A stretch of DNA of 18,751 bases. Source: Oceanobacillus_B kapialis (GTDB lineage: Bacteria > Bacillota > Bacilli > Bacillales > Amphibacillaceae). The notes beneath the pieces are model-generated. The model made no database searches, was not told where the DNA came from, and worked only from the letters and a program-made list of their open reading frames with translations. This document shows, piece after piece, positions 14,274-18,751 of the stretch (positions within the stretch are counted from its first letter, which is position 1; every line of letters starts with the position of its first letter). A program made the translations under genes and the position numbers. The stretch is from assembly GCF_042685265.1 (NCBI RefSeq), contig NZ_JBHUMX010000030.1. One strand, written 5' to 3'.

Positions 14274-15275
14274 TTACTTCTGCTTCTCCACCTGTTCTAA
14301 AATCCGAGCTGCCAATTTCTTAGGTGTATTTTTGAACGCATCATTTGTACTACCAGCTAAATGCGTTGTAATGGTGACATTGTCTAATTGAAGAAATGGG
14401 CTGTTATCTCCAAGTGGCTCATTATCAAATGTATCAATTGCTGCGCCCATTATTTCTTTGTTCTGCAATGCTTCAATTAAATCATCTTCTTTAATTAGAC
14501 CAGATCGCGCAGAGTTTACAATGATAGCGGATTCTTTCATCAGTTTAAAATGCTCGGCTCGGATCATATGCTTTGTCTCATCTGTTAGCCTTCCATGAAT
14601 GGTGACAACATCGGCTTGTTTGAGTAGTGTCTCTAAATCTACTTGCTTAAAATCTGTTTCTCCGGAGAAATAAGGATCATAGAAAAGGACATCCATATCA
14701 AAGGCATTTAGTAGTTTTCCAACGATTTGCCCGATATTTCCGAAGCCAATAATTCCAACAGTACGGCCTTCCAGTTCTGGGATAACATCGCCATTTGGAA
14801 ATTCCTTGCGCCATTCTCCTTGTTTTAAAGCAGTGTGCGCCCGGGCAATGTTACGAATCTCTGAAAGAATAAGACCAACGGCAAATTCTGCTACACTCCG
14901 TGCATTTCTTCCTGGCGTATTAAGGACCGTAACGCCATTTTCCTTTGTAACGTCAGCATTTATATTTTCTGTCCCGCCACGTAAGACCCCTACTAATTTA
15001 AGATTACTAGCAGCGCGTATTACTTTTTCATTGATGGGGGCAAATTGGGTGATAATCATATCGAAGGTTTCAATGTCTTCCATTAGATGGTCAGGGAATT
15101 CAATCTCTTCACTGCCACCTTGCTCGACAGCAAGATTATCCTCTTGTAGCTTTTCGATGCTGTCGTGATACCATTCTCTAACTGTGACATCGATGCCATG
15201 ATCTGCTAAGGTCGTTAAGCCATCTTCCATCATGTCTTTTGGAATAAATAAATCGGCAATTGCTAAACACTTCAT
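14274..15275 (-). CDS. D-2-hydroxyacid dehydrogenase family protein
   Basis: A 333-aa NAD(P)-dependent enzyme of the D-isomer-specific 2-hydroxyacid dehydrogenase family (SerA/GhrB/PdxB group). It has RNARSVAEFAVGLIL at 123-137, the Rossmann motif GFGNIG (177-182) with an acidic YDPY at 199-202, and the catalytic triad R257 (NSARSGLI), E286 (FDNEPL) and H305 (THLAG). Such enzymes interconvert 2-keto acids and D-2-hydroxy acids such as glyoxylate, hydroxypyruvate, 3-phosphoglycerate or 4-phosphoerythronate. Here it could handle a 2- to 4-carbon acid arising from polyol oxidation, but the substrate is unknown. No ACT domain is present, which argues against a dedicated SerA. AGGAGG is 8 nt before the ATG, and it follows the SDR gene by 21 nt. 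Confidence 0.88.
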   Translation of the reverse strand: MKCLAIADLFIPKDMMEDGLTTLADHGIDVTVREWYHDSIEKLQEDNLAVEQGGSEEIEFPDHLMEDIETFDMIITQFAPINEKVIRAASNLKLVGVLRGGTENINADVTKENGVTVLNTPGRNARSVAEFAVGLILSEIRNIARAHTALKQGEWRKEFPNGDVIPELEGRTVGIIGFGNIGQIVGKLLNAFDMDVLFYDPYFSGETDFKQVDLETLLKQADVVTIHGRLTDETKHMIRAEHFKLMKESAIIVNSARSGLIKEDDLIEALQNKEIMGAAIDTFDNEPLGDNSPFLQLDNVTITTHLAGSTNDAFKNTPKKLAARILEQVEKQK

Positions 15276-15296
15276 CTGTCTTTCCTCCTAGTAAAA

Positions 15297-16055
15297 TTAA
15301 CGCATTAACATGCCACCAGTTGCATCGAGGGTGGCACCTGTGATGTAATCTGCTTTGTTTGAAACCAAGAAACAGGCGATATCTGCCATTTCACTTGGTT
15401 GTGCGACACGGCCAAGTGGAATGCGTTGTACATAGTAATCGCGTTTTTTCTCGAGGTTTTCCCGAATCATATCGGTTTCGACAATTCCTAATGCTAAATT
15501 GTTTACGTTTATGCGCTGTTTTGCCATTTCACGTGCCATGGAAGCTGTAAAACCTATCATTCCTGATTTACTCGCAGCATAGTGGGCATGCCCTGTTGTG
15601 GAACCATGGAAGGCAGCTTGAGACGTAATATTTAAGATCTTTCCTGGTTGACCCTGTGCAATACAGTGGTTGGCAAAAGCCTGACTCGTTAGGAAAACAC
15701 TTGTTAAGTTAACATCGAGGGTTTTATTCCAATCCTCTAATGTCATATCTTTCACTTGAGCGGTTAACCAAATAGCTGCATTGTTTACAAGCACATCCAC
15801 TGTTCCGAAATGGTCAATTGTTTTTTGGATTAAATTTTCAGCATCCTCGGTATTTCCAAGATCGACTTGGAACGCCACTGCTTTTTTGTTCATTGCTTCA
15901 ATTTCCTGAACGACCTCTTCAGCCTTTTCTTTATTTCCTTGGTAGGTAAGTGCGACATTCGCCCCTTCATTTGCAAGGGATAAAGCAATTTCGCGGCCAA
16001 CTCCCCGTGAGCCTCCTGTAACAATGGCTGTTTTTCCTGTCAGTCCAAAATCCAT
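15297..16055 (-). CDS. Short-chain dehydrogenase/reductase
   Basis: A 252-aa classical SDR. TGGSRGVG (13-20) binds the nucleotide, NNAA (91-94) is the structural motif, and S145, Y159 and K163 (ITSQAAF and HYAASK) form the catalytic set. The C-terminal TGATLDATGGMLMR is typical. The start at 16055 was preferred over the upstream ATG at 16073, because the ribosome binding site GGAAGGAGG lies inside that six-codon extension and 7 nt before this ATG. The arginine in GGSRG suggests NADP(H) use, though this is weak evidence. In this operon it probably oxidises or reduces a sugar, polyol or keto-sugar intermediate. It is second in the operon, 41 nt after the aldolase gene and 21 nt before the hydroxyacid dehydrogenase gene. 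The substrate cannot be told from sequence. Confidence 0.88.
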   Translation of the reverse strand: MDFGLTGKTAIVTGGSRGVGREIALSLANEGANVALTYQGNKEKAEEVVQEIEAMNKKAVAFQVDLGNTEDAENLIQKTIDHFGTVDVLVNNAAIWLTAQVKDMTLEDWNKTLDVNLTSVFLTSQAFANHCIAQGQPGKILNITSQAAFHGSTTGHAHYAASKSGMIGFTASMAREMAKQRINVNNLALGIVETDMIRENLEKKRDYYVQRIPLGRVAQPSEMADIACFLVSNKADYITGATLDATGGMLMR

Positions 16056-16096
16056 AATGACTCCTCCTTCCATTAAGTGAAAATAAGTTGAAATGA

Positions 16097-16909
16097 TTAG
16101 GAGATAGGCGTGCTCTCCGTATTTTTATATGCTTCGTAAGCTTCTTCAGCAGTGCCGTTTTCATGAACAATGACATTTAAACCAGCCACTACGCCAGCAG
16201 GATTTTCGTTCTGTGTAATGTTGCGTCCAACAGCTACGCCATTTGCTCCAACCGCGATACAATGCTGTACGAATTTAAAATAGTCCAAAATGCTTTCTGT
16301 TTTTGGCCCGCCTAGTGCAACGACTGGACGCTGGGCAGCCTTCACGATTTCCGCATCTTCCGGTTCTCCAGAGAAACGTGTCTTAATAATATCCGCTCCT
16401 AGCTCTGTTCCAAGCCGGGCTCCAGATGCAATTACGCTTGCTTGATTCGACTCTGGGGTGGTGACAGGATAGCCAAATGGTAAGGTTTCGCACATATATG
16501 GAACATTCCATTCGTCAGCTGCCCGAGCAATATCCCAAGCGATTTTATGGGAGACGCCTTCATTATGCGCACCAGGGAATGTCATTGTAATTACGCCATC
16601 TGCTCCAAGTTTAAGCGCATCTTCTACGGTGTGGATGTCGGTTGTATTCGGTACGGTTTTATCAAACACCGCTGTAGATAAGTCGGCGCGGACAAGCATT
16701 GCCACGTCAGCAAAAGCTTTTTCATAGGTTTTCGCCATGCCATAGGTTACAAGAACGGCATCTAAACCGTTTTCAATTAACTCCGGCATATTGTCTATTG
16801 TTCTATCAATGCCCTGTGTATTGGTTGAGAAATAATAGCCATCCAATGCAAGGGTAATTGTTTTTCCATCTTTTGCAAAAATTCGCGACATTCGTCTCTC
16901 TTTTGACAT
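16097..16909 (-). CDS. Class I aldolase of the DeoC/FbaB/LsrF family
   Basis: A 270-aa TIM-barrel aldolase. RRMSRIFAKDGKTITLALDGYYF (5-27) corresponds to the start of LsrF/FbaB proteins. K176 in GADIIKTRFSG is the expected Schiff-base lysine. GG (200-201) and GVAVGRN (224-230) form the phosphate site, and NENPAGVVAGLNVIVHENGT closely follows the C-terminus of LsrF. It should cleave, or thiolytically split, a phosphorylated keto-sugar, giving a triose phosphate or similar product. The start at 16909 was chosen over the ATG at 16915, because GAAGGAG ends only 1 nt before the latter but 7 nt before the former. It is the first gene of the minus operon; a promoter and a leader terminator lie upstream. 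Family secure, substrate unknown. Confidence 0.88.
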   Translation of the reverse strand: MSKERRMSRIFAKDGKTITLALDGYYFSTNTQGIDRTIDNMPELIENGLDAVLVTYGMAKTYEKAFADVAMLVRADLSTAVFDKTVPNTTDIHTVEDALKLGADGVITMTFPGAHNEGVSHKIAWDIARAADEWNVPYMCETLPFGYPVTTPESNQASVIASGARLGTELGADIIKTRFSGEPEDAEIVKAAQRPVVALGGPKTESILDYFKFVQHCIAVGANGVAVGRNITQNENPAGVVAGLNVIVHENGTAEEAYEAYKNTESTPIS

Positions 16910-17010
16910 ATTCATTCTCCTTCTTCAATTGGTTTCGATTTCGTAATGGAAATGTTGCTAAGTAAGGTTCTGCGCGTCTAGGTCAGGCCTTAGATGGGCA
17001 AAAAAGGTAC

Positions 17011-17055
17011 AAAAAAACCCACAAAGAACAGGCAGATACTGCCAACTTTGTAGGG
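17011..17055 (-). promoter_or_regulatory. Intrinsic terminator in the leader of the minus operon (attenuator candidate)
   Basis: On the minus strand CCCTACAAAG ... GGCAG pairs with CTGCC ... CTTTGTGGG (17018-17055): nine outer base pairs with a bulged T, a small internal loop, five more pairs and a short loop. T7 follows (17011-17017). It lies about 45 nt after the predicted transcription start and about 100 nt before the aldolase start codon, so the operon must be read through it. Confidence 0.68.
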
Positions 17056-17104
17056 ATTACCTCATCACAACCCAGAAATGAATATTTTGTTTTTGGTTAG
17101 TTAT

Positions 17105-17134
17105 ATCTTAGAGGAACCATTATTCGGTTGTCAA
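17105..17134 (-). promoter_or_regulatory. Promoter of the seven-gene minus operon
   Basis: On the minus strand a perfect TTGACA (17129-17134), an 18-nt spacer and TAAGAT (17105-17110) form a sigma-A-type promoter. A short imperfect palindrome AACC(N7)GGTT (17115-17129) lies in the spacer and touches the -35. The TGAACA-type palindrome of the other operon is not seen here, nor is a convincing cre box. Confidence 0.6.
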
Positions 17135-17262
17135 TAGAAAACAGTTACTTTATTCAGAATAAAAAATTAACAGTGGATCCTGTGGCTTGGCCTCTTGGTG
17201 TGGGGAGTGGGACTGGGCTGGTTTGACTAAGGAGCTTATGTGTCCTTGGATAATGGGTTGTG

Positions 17263-17456
17263 CCATCGATTATGTGTGCTGCGCAATCGACCAGGGCAGT
17301 GGTTCAATCAACCAAGTGCGCTGCGCAATCGACCGTGACAGTGGTACAATCAACCAAGTGCGCTGAGCAATCGACCAGGACAGTGGTTCAATCAACCAAG
17401 TGTGCTGTGCAATCGACCAGGACAACCGTGCAATCAACCAAGTGCGCTGAGCAATT
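17263..17456. repeat. 21-bp tandem repeat array, 9-10 units
   Basis: Cores of the CAATCRACCA family start at 17284, 17305, 17326 and so on to 17452, each exactly 21 bp apart, with a degenerate unit at 17263 (CCATCGAT). Units alternate between a CAATCGACC type followed by AGGACAGTGGTT-like bases and a CAATCAACCAAGTGCGCTG type, giving a 42-bp higher-order period. The array has the same core, period and orientation as that at 8146-8470, but different variable halves. One frame reads as QSTKCAx heptads (GTG 17260 to TAA 17469), without a good ribosome binding site. The last unit decays at the edge of an IS3 element. Confidence 0.93.
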
Positions 17457-17533
17457 GAGGTTAGTCTAAAAAGTGGACATGTGAAAAGTGGTTTGTTTTA
17501 TAATGAACTAAATAATAAAAGGACGTGTTCACT

Positions 17534-17827
17534 TTGGGGAAACAATATGATAAAGAGTACAGGGAATATGTAGTGAAATTAATTGTAGAGGAGGGAAGGA
17601 AGATAACAGATGTAGCTTACGAACTTGGCCTGTCGGCTTCCACACTAGGAAAGTGGGTACAAAAACATAGAAAAGAAAAACTACAAAGTAACCAACCCCA
17701 AGAGTATATAACGCCATCTGAGTATGAAGCTTTAAAGAAAGCCCACAAAAAAGAGCTTGAAAAGCTCCAAGAGGAAAATGAAATTCTAAAAAAGGCCATG
17801 CACATCTTCACGAAAAACCAAGAGTAA
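17534..17827 (+). CDS. IS3-family transposase OrfA
   Basis: About 97 aa, beginning GKQYDKEYREYVVKLIVEEG. An N-terminal helix-turn-helix (about residues 10-40, ITDVAYELGLSASTLGKWVQ) binds the element ends. A C-terminal coiled coil (ALKKAHKKELEKLQEENEIL) is typical for OrfA multimerisation. TTG at 17534 is preferred, with AAAAGGA (17517-17523) 10 nt upstream; the GTG at 17525 is too close to that site. Near its end the heptamer A_AAA_AAG (17788-17794) lies in the correct phase for the -1 frameshift that makes the OrfAB fusion, the active transposase in this family. Confidence 0.88.
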   Translation: MGKQYDKEYREYVVKLIVEEGRKITDVAYELGLSASTLGKWVQKHRKEKLQSNQPQEYITPSEYEALKKAHKKELEKLQEENEILKKAMHIFTKNQE

Positions 17828-17865
17828 AATATCAATTTATTTACGATCACTGTGAGGATTATTCG

Positions 17866-18749
17866 GTGGTGAAGATGTGCGAGGTACTAGAGGTATCGAA
17901 AAGTGGTTATTATAAATGGCTTTGTAGAAGAGAAGCTGATTTAACAGAGAGAGAAAGATATCGAGAAGAAATCAAACAAAAGATTAGCCAATCGTTTCAT
18001 GAAAGTTTTGGTACCTACGGTAGTCCGAGGGTGCACGCAGATTTAATAGATTGGGGTTATACGGTTTGTCAAAAAACTGTGGCCCGTATGATGAAGGAGA
18101 TGGGCCTCAGGGCTACTCTAACCGAAAAAATAATCATCACTACAGATTCAAATCATGATCTACCGATCTATCCTAATCTCTTAAACCAGAACTTCACTGT
18201 NNNNNNNNNNNNNNNNNNNNNNNNNNNNNNNNNNNNNNNNNNNNNNNNNNNNNNNNNNNNNNNNNNNNNNNNNNNNNNNNNNNNNNNNNNNNNNNNNNNN
18301 NNNNNNNNNNNNNNNNNNNNNNNNNNNNNNNNNNNNNNNNNNNNNNNNNNNNNNNNNNNNNNNNNNNNNNNNNNNNNNNNNNNNNNNNNNNNNNNNNNNN
18401 NNNNNNNNNNNNNNNNNNAGGTGAAGGACTCATACACCATTCTGATCGAGGGTCACAATATTGTTCACATGGATATATGGAAGTGTTGAAAGAAAGGAAA
18501 ATGGAAGTAAGCATGAGTAGAATTGGAAACCCTTATGATAATGCTTGTATAGAGTCTTTTCATGCCACGTTAAAAAAAGAACTTGTATACAGAGTCCGGT
18601 TTGAGAAGCGTGCTGAGGCCATAAAAGCCATTAATTACTATATTAGTAATCGTTACAATGAGAAAAGAAGACACTCGACTCTAGGGTACTATTCTCCTAA
18701 TCACTTTGAACGTCATTACCAAAACAGCATACTGAAAAAAACCTCTTAA
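17866..18749 (+). CDS. IS3-family transposase OrfB (DDE integrase), interrupted by an assembly gap
   Basis: The -1 frame relative to OrfA is open from 17782 and continues through HEKPRVKYQFIYDHCEDYSVVKMCEVLEVSKSGYYKW, a standard OrfB start; GTG at 17866 is the first listed start, but the product is probably made by frameshifting. After the gap the frame gives EGLIHHSDRGSQYCSHGYMEV (second Asp of the DDE triad), NPYDNACIESFHATLKKEL (catalytic Glu) and the C-terminal NRYNEKRRHSTLGYYSP, ending in TAA at 18747-18749. The first catalytic Asp would lie inside the gap. The two sides are in different frames across the 218 unknown bases. That can be a wrong gap length rather than a true frameshift, so intactness cannot be judged. 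Confidence 0.85.
18201..18418. other. Assembly gap of 218 N
   Basis: Unknown bases inside orfB of the insertion sequence. The size is near what a full-length OrfB would need but is off by a non-multiple of three, so it is probably an estimate. Gaps within IS copies are common when multi-copy elements collapse in short-read assembly. Confidence 0.98.
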
Positions 18750-18751
18750 AC

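Larger units (their letters stand above)
17457..18751 (+). mobile_element. IS3-family insertion sequence, partial
   Basis: Two overlapping reading frames with IS3-type OrfA and OrfB follow the second repeat array. Between the array and orfA there is AAAAGTGG twice (17469-17476, 17484-17491) and a promoter-like TGGACA(N19)TATAAT (17474-17504). The left terminal repeat cannot be fixed without the right end, which lies beyond the window; the boundary given is approximate. A 218-base gap interrupts orfB. Confidence 0.85.

Noticed and set aside
4338..16909. A canonical AI-2 (lsr) operon
   Set aside because: SorC, LsrK-like and LsrF-like proteins are present, but LsrG and the LsrACDB transporter are absent and several unrelated dehydrogenases are included. 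The kinase is also similar to D-ribulokinases.
17011..17104. A T-box or other named riboswitch in the minus operon leader
   Set aside because: I do not see the T-box core sequence or another conserved aptamer motif. Only a terminator-like hairpin is supported.
8146..17456. CRISPR arrays
   Set aside because: The units are contiguous 21-bp tandem repeats without unique spacers, the core is not a CRISPR-type repeat, and no cas gene is present.
1..18751. tRNA or rRNA genes
   Set aside because: No cloverleaf with a TTCRANNC-type T-loop and CCA-proximal stem, and no rRNA-like sequence, was noticed on either strand. A covariance scan was not possible here.

Overview
The window comes from a low-GC Gram-positive bacterium, most likely a member of the Bacillaceae (an Oceanobacillus/Virgibacillus-like Bacillus relative). 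The grounds are strong AGGAGG-type ribosome binding sites, frequent TTG/GTG starts, CcpA-type cre boxes, sigma-A promoters and the gene families themselves. The genus is an inference.

Region 1 (1-3400) is partly a scrapyard. A decayed copy of a lipoprotein gene (214-472) is followed by an intact DinB-family gene (540-998). Directly after it lies a C-terminal fragment of fabF carrying a 1-nt deletion (1021-1592). Next comes the intact paralogue of the decayed gene, a 452-aa OmpA-like lipoprotein (1732-3090), which ends in a strong terminator. A 42-aa small protein gene (3135-3263, minus) and a four-helix membrane protein (3394-3861, minus) follow.

Region 2 (4172-16909) is a carbon-catabolic locus made of two convergent operons. 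The plus operon (4338-8012) encodes a SorC/DeoR-family regulator, an FGGY kinase and a zinc-dependent dehydrogenase. It is controlled from a promoter whose -35 box lies inside a perfect cre box, with a DeoR-like palindromic operator just downstream. The minus operon, read from right to left, encodes an LsrF/DeoC-type aldolase, a short-chain dehydrogenase, a D-2-hydroxyacid dehydrogenase, a GlpD-type FAD dehydrogenase, an unrecognised polytopic membrane protein, a TarJ-like polyol-phosphate dehydrogenase and an AraB-like ribulokinase. It has a promoter at about 17105-17134, followed by an intrinsic terminator inside its own 5' leader. Two kinases, three NAD(P)-type alcohol or sugar dehydrogenases, an FAD dehydrogenase and an aldolase suggest uptake and oxidation of polyols or ketoses (or their phosphates) to triose-phosphate-level intermediates. 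No isomerase or epimerase and no ABC or PTS transporter is present, so the membrane protein is the only visible candidate for transport. The exact substrate cannot be read from the sequence.

Region 3: two arrays of the same 21-bp tandem repeat family (core CAATCRACCA) flank the minus operon, one at 8146-8470 (16 units) and one at about 17263-17456 (9-10 units). Both have the same orientation and an unbroken 21-bp period. The first is preceded by a perfect Shine-Dalgarno sequence and a TTG start, and ends in a bidirectional terminator, so it could encode a basic heptapeptide-repeat protein. The second array abuts an IS3-family element (about 17457 to the window end) that contains a 218-base assembly gap.

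The repeat pair, the unrecognised membrane protein and the leader terminator are the parts least explained by known systems.
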